The notes under the pieces were generated by a model. It saw only the letters and a program-made list of their open reading frames with translations, was not told the origin of the DNA and searched no databases. A stretch of 64,000 nucleotides of DNA. Source: Nitrospirota bacterium (GTDB lineage Bacteria > Nitrospirota > Thermodesulfovibrionia > Thermodesulfovibrionales > UBA6898). Both the position numbers and the translations under genes were made by a program. Numbering within the stretch: position 1 is the first letter of the stretch; the number at the start of each line of letters is the position of its first letter. The stretch lies in contig JAKAHR010000013.1 of assembly GCA_021825365.1 (NCBI GenBank), positions 1 through 64,000 of the forward strand, written 5' to 3'. This document shows, in pieces, positions 45,401 to 52,159 of this stretch.

Positions 45401-45556
45401 CCGGATAACGCCCCAGTGCAGCAGGCAGGGGGATGCAAAATCCCCGCTGATGACCACCTCTGCCGACCCGTCTGAAACACGTCTTTCGATGAGCAGGGTC
45501 GTGCTGTTTTGGAGGATGATGGTGTCGGTCTGTGCAACGGGGACTGTCTCGGCCAT
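42458..45556 (-). CDS. Alpha-glucan water dikinase (GWD), plant-like
   Basis: This encodes 1032 residues. The N-terminus (about 1-125) follows the CBM45 starch-binding pattern (LLHWGVI, WQAPPDAFRPEGSTPV, FVLFFPEENRW). The middle carries EWHQKLHNNTTPDDVVICEAYL (W at 285), a hallmark of plant GWD1. The phospho-His domain has ISRGSASGRLEVVP and ILSHIAVRARN (His 641), then FATCFD. The ATP-grasp part has SYVLP-type linker words, LIQEVVAAPYSFVIHT and FRSDSSGEDLAGFAGAGLYDS (about 940). GWD transfers the beta-phosphate of ATP to glucosyl C6 of starch-like glucan, with the gamma-phosphate going to water. It is the first gene of a four-gene overlapping operon. It is remarkable outside plants. Confidence 0.9.
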   Translation of the reverse strand: MAETVPVAQTDTIILQNSTTLLIERRVSDGSAEVVISGDFASPCLLHWGVIRDSRGPWQAPPDAFRPEGSTPVGETAVQTPFRRQDGRGMVAIRLNPADFPVIEFVLFFPEENRWDNNRGKNYRIDLGTRSALPGAVGNLAEMGWILGDPLLPAIAVEIIEKETGKHSWTLMHRFNLCYDLLDRIHKGVEGMAVIFTWLRFSAIRQLDWQRNYNTKPRELSHALDRLTFRLAGRYLAEPSERDMIRLILTTLGRGGDGQRIRDEILNIMHRHHIKEVSGHFMEEWHQKLHNNTTPDDVVICEAYLQFLRHNGDLDVFNRTLAEGGVTRRRLQGYERPIHSDPGFIPHLKDALVHDFEHFLGVLKAVHSATDLGTAIYMARRHFDPELHGLMDYVWHHRTDRSDVSALAWRTTDGRRRLSGLLSGDEARVRDILLLDIALEDFLRVTVEQNLHARLDRVLLLDLVSSVLANVLLSGGGEEFGFCVKEWEHLRSRQPFAREWSLHAKAVLERLGRAVGSFIDAYCRLLQPKAELLGKAFGAEAWTISLFSEEVVRGRLEFVLSLLIRHLDPVLRETADLGDWQVISRGSASGRLEVVPALRGIQGRAYEEKTLVFAEAISGDEEIPRGVVAIITPVPIDILSHIAVRARNSGIVFATCFDAETMQRLKALAGHELFLRTDVRGDVVFKEGAGPDVAPARTPLLRTAFRQPVFSGYVLPLAAYSREKVGSKAYNLKSLRGALPAWIGVPDSVSLPFGVFEKVMADDSNRRLSARYGELMNNLASAADRKTIEDLCRDLRETVLGLQGPEELESSVIGAMRHNGMALPKNWEDAWTCIRKVWASKWNLRACLSRMAHDIPHHELLMSVLIQEVVAAPYSFVIHTVNPLSGSPDEIYAEVVLGLGEALVGNYPGKALSFSVGKKTGECRLLSFPDKDEGLYGAGLIFRSDSSGEDLAGFAGAGLYDSFIFPDSRRMRLDYSADPLIMDETFRRTFMEDIGRLGKEVERSLSVPQDIEGACSNGRYWVVQARPQVGIT

Positions 45557-45838
45557 ATTATCTACTCTATATCAGAAGGGGGGGCAAAGCAAATGAAGGT
45601 GACGCAGAGCCATGGTGTTACTAAATCATAAATATGCCCTCAGTGCTTGTCATTCCGGCTTGCCTGTGCCCGATGTTTGGGTATCCGGAATCCTTCTGGA
45701 CCGGGCGTGTGTAGACGAGAAGTAAAGAAAGATTATCTCAATAGAACGGTCCGCTTGCATCGCGCAGGTCTCTTGCCCGGTATTGTGAGGATCAGCCTGA
45801 TCATGGAATGCTCTTGGCCTAGCTTCTGCATGTATTTG
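45557..45838. other. Intergenic region with REP-like hairpin upstream of the GWD gene
   Basis: No gene is visible. It must hold the minus-strand promoter of the glucan operon. At about 45650-45702 a palindromic segment starts CATTCCGG and closes with CCGGAATCC, a pattern typical of interspersed REP-type hairpins in many bacteria. The rest shows nothing I can assign. Confidence 0.4.
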
Positions 45839-45868
45839 TTGACTTGAACAAGTCGCTGTAAATATAAT
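45839..45868 (+). promoter_or_regulatory. Consensus-like sigma-70 promoter reading antisense into the GT39 gene
   Basis: -35 TTGACT (45839-45844), 18-bp spacer, -10 TATAAT (45863-45868), followed by a small GCCC/GGGC hairpin. No sense gene starts downstream, so any transcript would run antisense to the 3' end of the glycosyltransferase gene. Confidence 0.35.
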
Positions 45869-45898
45869 GCCCAGGGAACGGGCAGCGAGCCGGCAGGA

Positions 45899-47572
45899 TC
45901 AATTCTCGCTGAAGATGGTCACGATTGTCTGGTATCTGAATGCCCCGGATGACCAGTCGAATCTTGCCAGCTCCCGAAGCAATCGGGGGCGGATGAGGGT
46001 CAACTCCTCGGGCGCTTTCTCGATTACCTCACTCGAAATTACGGCTACAGCGCAGCGCTTGCCAGCATCAGGCCGACTATAAATAGCAGGTTCCCCCATT
46101 TCCCAGGTGAACCGCAGCGAGGATGTCTCCGCACTGCCATCCTGGGGAAGATGAGGCCAGTCCTGAGGGGTTGCGATCTTTTTTTTTGTGTGGTAATCGA
46201 GTATCGGGATTGCCGCGAAGGTGCTGCCGGATGAACTTTTCTGCGGCAGGGCGAAGACCTCCACAGCGTCACAGTTCAGGGTGTCGAGATATTGCCCGGC
46301 ATGTTTGAGGTTTGCCATGCCCGAGCTGCTCAGGAAGGGCAGATAAGCACAATAGGCAACCGCTAAAGAAGATGCCACAATACTCAGTGCAACATATTGT
46401 CTGACGCCCCTGTCTTTGAAGAGGTGAAGCCCATATGCCGCCATGAGTCCAAAGAGAGGAAAGAGCGGTATGATATACCGTATCCTCCTGATCTGGAGGA
46501 CGAGCACCAGCACCACAAACCATGCTGCAACAAGGAATCGCAAATCCTTGTTCCTGACAGCCCTGTATATACCGTACAGTGCAAATACGGTGATAAATGC
46601 CTGAGTCTGAAACAGAAATGTCGAGAGAAAGCCCTCCTTCCAGCGCTCAAGACCCGCCAACTGATACGTGCGCAGGATCATGATCTGCTTGTGGAAAAGA
46701 TCGTAGTGAACAACGATGAGTATCCCCACAACCAAACCTGCAAGAGAAAAGACTGCCAATGACCGGCCGAGTATCTTTTTCGGTGCATCTTTAATGAATA
46801 CGGCAGAGATCACCGGAAGGACTGAAAGCATGGGCCACGTTGAATACTTCGAGAAGACAGCCATGCATACCGCGAGAGAGGCAAAGACCGTCCATCCGGG
46901 GCCTCCCTTTTCCATGGCATTCAGAAATGCATGGATCGAAAGCGTCAGGAAGAACATGGTCGAAACATCAACAAGCATCAGCGGCACCTGCGTAAGCAGG
47001 TATGGTATCCCCAAAAGAAACAGTCCCGCATAAACCCCTGTCTCGCCATCCCAGAGCTTCTTCCCGATAAGGAATGTCAGCAGGGCTGTCAGTGCAAACA
47101 GCGTCGAGGTGAACAGCTGAATATAAGTCCTTGACTCTCCCAAGACTGCAAAGATAACCCCATAGAGGGACGGGACCAGTGGCAGGTCCGTCCAGGCATT
47201 GACCTCGTTTCCCCATTGAGCAAGGAAATACCCTATTCCGTATTCTTTCAGGTATTTTGCCTGGACAAAATACCTGGATGCATCAACGATTAACTCGGGT
47301 TCCTGCCATAAAGGAATGGTGGCTGCAAATGACGCTAGGAAGATGCATGTTCCTGTATGGCGGCCGGAAAACTGCAGGCGCGAAAGGGCGTACGCGCAAA
47401 ACAATGCCGGAATGAGGAAGAAAAATACCTGCAGGATGCCTGTTCGAGAGAAGACCCATTGCCAGCTGGTGAAGGTATTGTTATCTGCAGCACGGCAGAT
47501 ATAGAGGAGCGACAGGATGATAAGGGCACACAAGGATACGACGAGACTAAGCCCGATCTTCCTGATATCCAT
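45899..47572 (-). CDS. GT39-like membrane glycosyltransferase
   Basis: The protein is about 557 residues with some 11-12 hydrophobic helices and a soluble C-terminal part (about 430-557). The first outer loop has acidic residues (EPELIVDASRYFVQAKYLKEYG), as in PMT/ArnT-type enzymes that use polyprenyl-phosphate sugars. The start is probably ATG 47572, because AAGGGAG abuts an earlier ATG at 47581 too closely. Base use is more A/T-rich than the neighbours. It follows the S74 surface-protein gene by about 56 bases and might glycosylate that protein or an envelope polymer; this is inference. Confidence 0.8.
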   Translation of the reverse strand: MDIRKIGLSLVVSLCALIILSLLYICRAADNNTFTSWQWVFSRTGILQVFFFLIPALFCAYALSRLQFSGRHTGTCIFLASFAATIPLWQEPELIVDASRYFVQAKYLKEYGIGYFLAQWGNEVNAWTDLPLVPSLYGVIFAVLGESRTYIQLFTSTLFALTALLTFLIGKKLWDGETGVYAGLFLLGIPYLLTQVPLMLVDVSTMFFLTLSIHAFLNAMEKGGPGWTVFASLAVCMAVFSKYSTWPMLSVLPVISAVFIKDAPKKILGRSLAVFSLAGLVVGILIVVHYDLFHKQIMILRTYQLAGLERWKEGFLSTFLFQTQAFITVFALYGIYRAVRNKDLRFLVAAWFVVLVLVLQIRRIRYIIPLFPLFGLMAAYGLHLFKDRGVRQYVALSIVASSLAVAYCAYLPFLSSSGMANLKHAGQYLDTLNCDAVEVFALPQKSSSGSTFAAIPILDYHTKKKIATPQDWPHLPQDGSAETSSLRFTWEMGEPAIYSRPDAGKRCAVAVISSEVIEKAPEELTLIRPRLLRELARFDWSSGAFRYQTIVTIFSEN

Positions 47573-47628
47573 CGTCCGCATCTCCCTTGTTGCAACAGAG
47601 GCTCTACTCCCTTTTAGCGGTCTGATTC

Positions 47629-49179
47629 CTATTTAACGGCTGCAGTCCTTGAGGGAAATTCAATTGAAGTAAGACGCCGGTGCATTGTCTCGATAGTTTT
47701 TTCGAGCCTCGAAATCGTATCTTGCTGCTCCTTGATCGCCTCTATCAGCACCGGCACAAGCTTGTCATAGGAAAGGGTCTTATATCCGTTGCCATCCGTA
47801 TGCACAAGTTCGGGCAGCACTTTTTCAACCTCCTGCGCGATCAACCCGATCTGCTTGCCTTCTTTATAGCCGGCTCCATTGATCCTGTCCTGGTCCCACT
47901 CATAGGTCACTCCCTGGAGGTTACGCACTTTTACGAGGGACGATTCCAGGGGATGAATATGCTTCTTGTAGCGGACATCTGACGGTGTGGCAACAGTTAC
48001 CATGGTGAGACTGCCGTCGATCTGGAGGGTGCGGGCCGCAAAATTACCTTTAATAAGCGGCTGATCACAGGACCCTCCCGTATAGCAATTGTCTATGTAG
48101 AGCATGTCTGAGCCTGTCTCGTTGCAGCCTGCCCTATCCCCGAGAAACACGTTGCGTGAGCCGATCGCGTTGCTATATCCTGAATTGAAGCCGAGGAATG
48201 TATTGGATGAGCCTGTGGTATTAGAAACGCCTGAAGCTCTTCCGACAAAGGTATTAGAGGACCCTTGATTATTACTCTGGCCGGCGGCCAGTCCAATAAA
48301 TACGTTATACTGTCCTGTTCCGTTTGCAAACCCCGCCGCACTGCCAAAGAAGGAGTTCTGGCTACCGCTGGTGTTCAGGCCCGCATCCTTGCCGACAAAG
48401 GTATTATCGCCCCCGGTTGCCCAGGCACCTGAATAATCGCCGATAAAGGTATTGTTGCTTGTTATTGTCACCGTTTTCCCTGCTTCACGCCCGACAAAGG
48501 TGTTGCTTGAACCGGTAGTGTCGGCATTTCCCGCATTCGCGCCGATGAAGGTATTGAGAGTTCCGGTTGTAACTGCCGCCCCGGCACTGGTTCCGAGGAA
48601 AGTACTGTTGGCAGTTGTCAGGGTTGTCTTAAGCACTCCCGTCAATCCCGAGCCATCACCAGAAAAAGATGTTGCTGTTACCGCACCGTCGATCTGAAAA
48701 GTGCGTGCCGCAAAATTACCTTTAATAAGCGGCTGATCACAGACCCCGGGGCCTTGGGTATGACAATTGTCTATGTAGAGCATGTTTGAACCTGTCTCGC
48801 CATATCCGGCCTTATAGCCCACAAATACATTGTCCGATCCTGAATGATTGTTGTGACCGGACTCCTTGCCGAGGAACACGTTACGCGCTCCGGTGTCGTT
48901 ATATGCGCCCGAACTCACGCCGAAGAAGGCATTGTCGCTGCCAACGGTTGCACCGCCAGACTGACAGCCAACAAAGGTGTTGCCAGAACCTATATAATCC
49001 CAATAACCAGCAGCTTGTCCGATAAAGGTGTTGCAGGTTCCCGTGCCTCCATCCCAGAGGCCATAACCTGCAGAATCACCAAGTAGCGTGTTGGAAGTAT
49101 CCGGGACCGCCGATGATATACCCAAACAAAGTCCTATAAATGCCAGAATTATGAAAAAAACAGTTACGTCCTGCTTCAT
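47629..49179 (-). CDS. Secreted repeat protein with C-terminal peptidase S74 chaperone domain
   Basis: This encodes 516 residues: signal peptide (about 1-24), about sixteen units of the form N-T-F-x-G-x-x-A/S-G spaced roughly 20-23 residues (about 30-370), and a C-terminal S74 intramolecular chaperone/autoprotease domain. The latter begins with SDVRYKKHIHPL and has QIGLIAQEVEKVLPELV. A coiled coil ends the protein. The S74 Ser and Lys needed for self-cleavage appear present. Such proteins form trimeric beta-solenoid fibres on phage tails or cell surfaces. Two large blocks are duplicated, each ending in LYIDNC and QPLIKGNFAART. The Shine-Dalgarno AGGAGGAGAG supports ATG 49179. Confidence 0.88.
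   Translation of the reverse strand: MKQDVTVFFIILAFIGLCLGISSAVPDTSNTLLGDSAGYGLWDGGTGTCNTFIGQAAGYWDYIGSGNTFVGCQSGGATVGSDNAFFGVSSGAYNDTGARNVFLGKESGHNNHSGSDNVFVGYKAGYGETGSNMLYIDNCHTQGPGVCDQPLIKGNFAARTFQIDGAVTATSFSGDGSGLTGVLKTTLTTANSTFLGTSAGAAVTTGTLNTFIGANAGNADTTGSSNTFVGREAGKTVTITSNNTFIGDYSGAWATGGDNTFVGKDAGLNTSGSQNSFFGSAAGFANGTGQYNVFIGLAAGQSNNQGSSNTFVGRASGVSNTTGSSNTFLGFNSGYSNAIGSRNVFLGDRAGCNETGSDMLYIDNCYTGGSCDQPLIKGNFAARTLQIDGSLTMVTVATPSDVRYKKHIHPLESSLVKVRNLQGVTYEWDQDRINGAGYKEGKQIGLIAQEVEKVLPELVHTDGNGYKTLSYDKLVPVLIEAIKEQQDTISRLEKTIETMHRRLTSIEFPSRTAAVK
48036..48070. repeat. 35-bp direct repeat, copy 1, inside the S74 gene
   Basis: Identical or nearly identical to 48708-48742. It encodes the QPLIKGNFAA segment and marks an internal duplication of the fibre region. 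Confidence 0.7.
48708..48742. repeat. 35-bp direct repeat, copy 2, inside the S74 gene
   Basis: Second copy of the 48036-48070 repeat, 672 bases away, a multiple of three. Recombination between the copies would delete one fibre block in frame. Confidence 0.7.
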
Positions 49180-49511
49180 AGAGTCTCTCCTCCTTTACTT
49201 CATTTCCCCACGTGAAGGGTTAATTGTTCTTCTGCTGATGCCCTCGCATTCACCCTTCTGTTCAGCTTGATGAGGCTAAATCTGCATATTTGCTGTTTAT
49301 TTGATCACACCGTCTTAAGTCTGTCAATATCAAATTCTGACTATAATATCTTGAATATCTTGACGGAAGATTGATAAGGCCAGGCTGTTTCCGACCATCA
49401 TCGCCGGCATGGTGGTTACGTTCTTATTTTCACCAACAATAAGTACCTCTGGAAAATAATCCACAACAAGGGCCTCACTTACATCACCTGCGATATTGTT
49501 TCTCGAATGAA
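49180..49511. other. Intergenic region, S74 promoter and a doubtful ORF remnant
   Basis: On the minus strand TTGACA (49327-49322), 17 bp, then TCAAAT (49304-49299) is a plausible promoter for the S74-GT39 operon. An open frame at 49330-49511 continues from inside the regulator gene with a protein-like tail (VVDYFPEVLIVGENK, MVGNSLALSIF) but no start site. It could be a remnant. The region is A/T-rich. Confidence 0.35.
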
Positions 49512-50861
49512 CTATCGATAGAGCCCCAGTTTTTTTCTGAGGGTCAGGCGGTTGATGCCGAGGATGCGCGCAGCCTCCGACTGGTTGTCCTTGGTGTATG
49601 ACAGGACGTATTCCAGCAAGCACCTGTCCACCTCCGCCAGGACCTTCTCATAGACATGCGGTTCGCCCTTTTCGATCGCGTCCTTGATAAAGGGCACGAG
49701 GACGGATGCGAACGACTCGGGCGATGACGCCGGCCGTACGGCAACGGAACGTCCCAGCAGTTCGCGCAGCTCGTGTGAGGTGAGGTAGTGGGACTTGCAG
49801 AGGGCGAGAGAGGAACGGATGATGTTTTCAAGCTCGCGGATATTCCCCGGCCAGTCGTACGAGGTGAGCCTCTTTACGTATTCACGGGTGATGCCCCGAA
49901 TCCGGCGCGGGGCGGTATGCTGGTACTTGTTGATGAAGAAATGCACCAGGGGCAAAATGTCCTTCTTCCGCTCGCGAAGGGGAGGGATGTGGATGGAGGT
50001 GACGCTCAGCCGGTGATAGAGGTCCTCCCTGAACCTCCCCTCCCTGACCATCAAAGAGAGGTCCCGGTTCGTAGCCGAGATGACCCGCACGTCGACGTGC
50101 ATCTCCCTCGTGCTGCCCAGTGGATAGAAGGTCTGCGTCTGGAGAAAACGGAGCAGCTTGCCCTGCAGGGGGAGCGGCAGTTCGCCCACCTCGTCGAAGA
50201 AGACGGTGCCGGTGTCCGCGATCTTGAGCATCCCCTCCTTTGCAGAGACAGCGCCCGTAAAGGAACCCTTCTCAAAACCGAAGAACTCCGACTCGAGGAG
50301 GGTCTCAGGCACCGCTGCGCAGTTGAGTACCACGAAGGGCTTTCCGAAGCGGGAAGACAGCTGGGCTATCGACTCTGCGATAAGCTCCTTGCCGGTGCCC
50401 GTCTCACCGGTGATCAATACCGGGGAGTCCACCTGCGAAAGGCGCGCCATCTTCTTGCAGACGTCCATGATAATGGAGGAGTGGCCGACGATGGCGCAGG
50501 TGGGAGTCGGCGGCAGGCTTGCAGCGGGTACGATGTCGTGGATCTCTTCACTGAAGCTCTTCAGTTCGTCAAGCACCGCAAGGACAGCGGCCTCCTTCAG
50601 CGGCCTCTGCAGAACCTCATAGGCGCCATGGGAGGCCGCCTCGATGACCGGGCCGGTCCGCTTCTGGCCGGTGATCGCCACGATAAAGTGCTCGTCACCG
50701 AGGTCCCTGATGCCTCCGGGCTTCAGCGTATCGATGTCGTAAAAGATGAAGTCGCTCTTTCCCGGCGTTGTCCTTTGCGCAGCGCGGTATCCACGGGGCA
50801 GGATCCCCGTGATCTCCTTCCTGAGGGCCTGGTCTGCGGTCATCACGGCGATGGTCAGCAT
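49512..50861 (-). CDS. Sigma-54-dependent transcription activator with pseudo-receiver
   Basis: This encodes 449 residues. The N-terminal 110 or so look like a receiver but lack the acidic pocket and have R-P instead of the K-P switch Lys, so phosphorylation is doubtful. The AAA+ domain is complete: ITGETGTGKELIAESI (Walker A), the sigma-54 contact loop FEKGSFTGAVSAKEG (GAFTGA reads GSFTGA), FFDEVGELPLPLQ (Walker B) and LTSYDWPGNIRELENI. The Fis-type HTH ends it (NQSEAARILGINRLTLRKKL). It is divergent from a gene with a sigma-54 promoter. Its own promoter abuts the ATG and is covered by a palindrome. Confidence 0.92.
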   Translation of the reverse strand: MLTIAVMTADQALRKEITGILPRGYRAAQRTTPGKSDFIFYDIDTLKPGGIRDLGDEHFIVAITGQKRTGPVIEAASHGAYEVLQRPLKEAAVLAVLDELKSFSEEIHDIVPAASLPPTPTCAIVGHSSIIMDVCKKMARLSQVDSPVLITGETGTGKELIAESIAQLSSRFGKPFVVLNCAAVPETLLESEFFGFEKGSFTGAVSAKEGMLKIADTGTVFFDEVGELPLPLQGKLLRFLQTQTFYPLGSTREMHVDVRVISATNRDLSLMVREGRFREDLYHRLSVTSIHIPPLRERKKDILPLVHFFINKYQHTAPRRIRGITREYVKRLTSYDWPGNIRELENIIRSSLALCKSHYLTSHELRELLGRSVAVRPASSPESFASVLVPFIKDAIEKGEPHVYEKVLAEVDRCLLEYVLSYTKDNQSEAARILGINRLTLRKKLGLYR

Positions 50862-50877
50862 GTATACGTAATATACA
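50861..50877. promoter_or_regulatory. Palindromic operator / enhancer candidate at the activator start
   Basis: TGTATA-N5-TATACA is a perfect inverted repeat spanning the -10 region and start codon of the activator gene. It lies about 75-90 bp upstream of the divergent sigma-54 promoter. This is suited both to autorepression and as the upstream activating sequence. Confidence 0.5.
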
Positions 50878-50898
50878 CCATGAACAATTAATACTCAA
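50870..50898 (-). promoter_or_regulatory. Sigma-70 promoter of the sigma-54 activator gene
   Basis: Minus strand: -35 TTGAGT (50898-50893), 17 bp, -10 TATATT (50875-50870), 8 bases to the ATG. There is no Shine-Dalgarno, so this is another probable leaderless transcript. Confidence 0.55.
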
Positions 50899-50949
50899 CC
50901 GGAGGGGAGTGCGCACGGCAAAGGGGCTGTTTTCGCGTCCTTTTGCGGC

Positions 50950-50965
50950 TGGTATGCCGATTGCT
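50950..50965 (+). promoter_or_regulatory. Strong sigma-54 promoter candidate
   Basis: TGGTATGCCGATTGCT matches the consensus TGGCACG-N4-TTGCW at all but two positions, with the -24 GG and -12 GC exactly 10 bases apart. It lies 44 bases before the 119-residue gene and faces away from the activator gene. Confidence 0.7.
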
Positions 50966-51008
50966 CTATGGCCGGTAAGCAACAAAATAACGGTGTAAGG
51001 AGTTGACC

Positions 51009-51368
51009 ATGCAAGACGCCAAGTTTTACGGACTCTGCCTCGCGAGGCTGAGGTTTCAGATTGGGAATGCAAAGAGGCGCATCTCTGCCGCCGACGGGGT
51101 CTGCGAGGGCGTGCTTCTGGAATGCTATAACACGGGCGACCCGGAGGAGATCATCGATATCCTGGAGCTGTATGATATCGAAGACCGTTCCCTGCGGGGG
51201 GTCTTCGAAAAGCTGGATGACCTGGCCTGCACCGTTTCCCTCCTCCTGCGTGAAAAGATCGGCTTCGGGTTGACGGTAAAGGGAGAACTGGGCCTCTACT
51301 GGGCGGCAGTTCCGGCAACGGAAACGACGTCCCCTGCGGAGTCGGGAGAGGTCTATTCCGCGGCCTAG
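51009..51368 (+). CDS. Conserved-looking cytosolic protein of unknown function
   Basis: This encodes 119 residues with good Shine-Dalgarno (AAGGAG, 7 bases before ATG 51009). It appears mostly helical and acidic in the middle (DPEEIIDILELYDIEDRSL), with a strand-rich end (GFGLTVKGELGLYWAAV). I do not recognise it. A sigma-54 promoter directly upstream and the divergent sigma-54 activator suggest that it is the activator's target or a modulator of it. Confidence 0.7.
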   Translation: MQDAKFYGLCLARLRFQIGNAKRRISAADGVCEGVLLECYNTGDPEEIIDILELYDIEDRSLRGVFEKLDDLACTVSLLLREKIGFGLTVKGELGLYWAAVPATETTSPAESGEVYSAA

Positions 51369-51545
51369 GGAGTCCGCGCGGCTGTGCGATGATTTTCCGG
51401 ATCGGTCTTGTTCCGTAGTTTCAGTCCATCCCGCAATACCCACTCAGACGCGGCGCGTGTCAACGGTCCCGGCTGATACGCTGACAGAAAGGCGCTGTTC
51501 TCCCTATGTTTCCCCTCTTATCTTCATATTTGCTTCAAGTTTGAC
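51369..51545. other. Spacer before the Cus operon
   Basis: There is no gene with coding character and no clear terminator. The last part leads into a weaker sigma-54-type promoter at 51546. Confidence 0.3.
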
Positions 51546-51561
51546 TGGTATCGTAGACGCA
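51546..51561 (+). promoter_or_regulatory. Possible sigma-54 promoter of the Cu/Ag efflux operon
   Basis: TGGTATCGTAGACGCA has the invariant GG and GC separated by 10 bases but deviates in the TTGC half (ACGC). It is about 25 bases before a strong Shine-Dalgarno (GAGGAGG). Confidence 0.4.
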
Positions 51562-51585
51562 AAAGCAGCGAAGAGGAGGTGTTTT

Positions 51586-51736
51586 ATGTCTGTCGATCTT
51601 GTTGACAATCATACTGCTGTATGAGACATTTGTCTTGGGAGGCCCTGCAGGCCTTCGAGCCGTAGAAGAAGGGTATCCGGTAAATTAGATGCGGGATGCC
51701 GTTGAGAAGGAAAGTGATTACTACCCAAACTATTAA
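51586..51736 (+). pseudogene. Decayed small membrane-protein gene
   Basis: A very strong ribosome-binding site (GAGGAGGTGTTTT) precedes ATG 51586, yet that frame ends after 12 codons. One base away, a frame reads a hydrophobic helix (LSILLTIILLYETFVLGG) and then PAGLRAVEEGYPVN, stops at an amber codon (51686-51688), and resumes in the same frame with MRDAVEKESDYYPNY to TAA 51734-51736. This looks like a gene of about 50 codons with one frameshift and one nonsense change. An alternative is a regulatory leader. Confidence 0.4.
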
Positions 51737-51745
51737 GGAGATTGT

Positions 51746-52138
51746 GTGATGAGAAAAGTTGCAGTGATGGTTCTGATGATCCTTTTTGTTGCAGTCCTTG
51801 CCTATGCGGGCAGCTATGAAGTCAGGAAGAAGGCCGGAGAATACGACGTTGTCGTAACGATAGACAAGAACCCGCCTGTCGTGGGAGACAACAACATGAC
51901 GGTTGCGGTCAAGGATGCCTCGGGCAAGGACGTGACGGATGCGAAGGTGAAGGTGGATTATTCCATGCCGGCGATGCCCGGAATGCCGGCGATGAACTAC
52001 AAGACCGATGCAACGCTGAAGGGAAGCGAATATAAGGCGACGATGAACCTCTCCATGTCAGGGCCCTGGAACATAGCGGTCAAGATTTCCAGGGGCGGCA
52101 AGACGGCGTCAATGAAGTTCAACGCAGATGCCCGTTAA
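51746..52138 (+). CDS. FixH/YtkA-like periplasmic protein with Met-rich motif
   Basis: This encodes 130 residues: signal peptide (about 1-21, ending AYAGS), then a single Ig-like fold (YDVVVTIDKNPPVVGDNNMTV, VKDASGKDVTDAKVKVDYSMP). The central MPAMPGMPAMNY places several Met in M-x2-M spacing, as in Cu(I)/Ag(I)-binding periplasmic proteins. The Shine-Dalgarno is AAGGAG. It lies directly upstream of the TolC-CusB-CusA genes and probably binds or delivers metal to the pump. Confidence 0.85.
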   Translation: MMRKVAVMVLMILFVAVLAYAGSYEVRKKAGEYDVVVTIDKNPPVVGDNNMTVAVKDASGKDVTDAKVKVDYSMPAMPGMPAMNYKTDATLKGSEYKATMNLSMSGPWNIAVKISRGGKTASMKFNADAR

Positions 52139-52159
52139 TATAATGGATTGCAGGGGGTC

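Noticed and set aside
49330-49623. Gene of 97 codons after the sigma-54 activator
   Set aside because: Its first third lies out of frame inside the activator gene and no usable start with a ribosome-binding site lies in the remaining part; kept only as a possible remnant.
51586-51640. Second selenocysteine site (TGA after 12 codons with a GGCC hairpin downstream)
   Set aside because: The frame past the TGA has no protein-like sequence, whereas the neighbouring frame does; the hairpin loop lacks the expected leading G-U.
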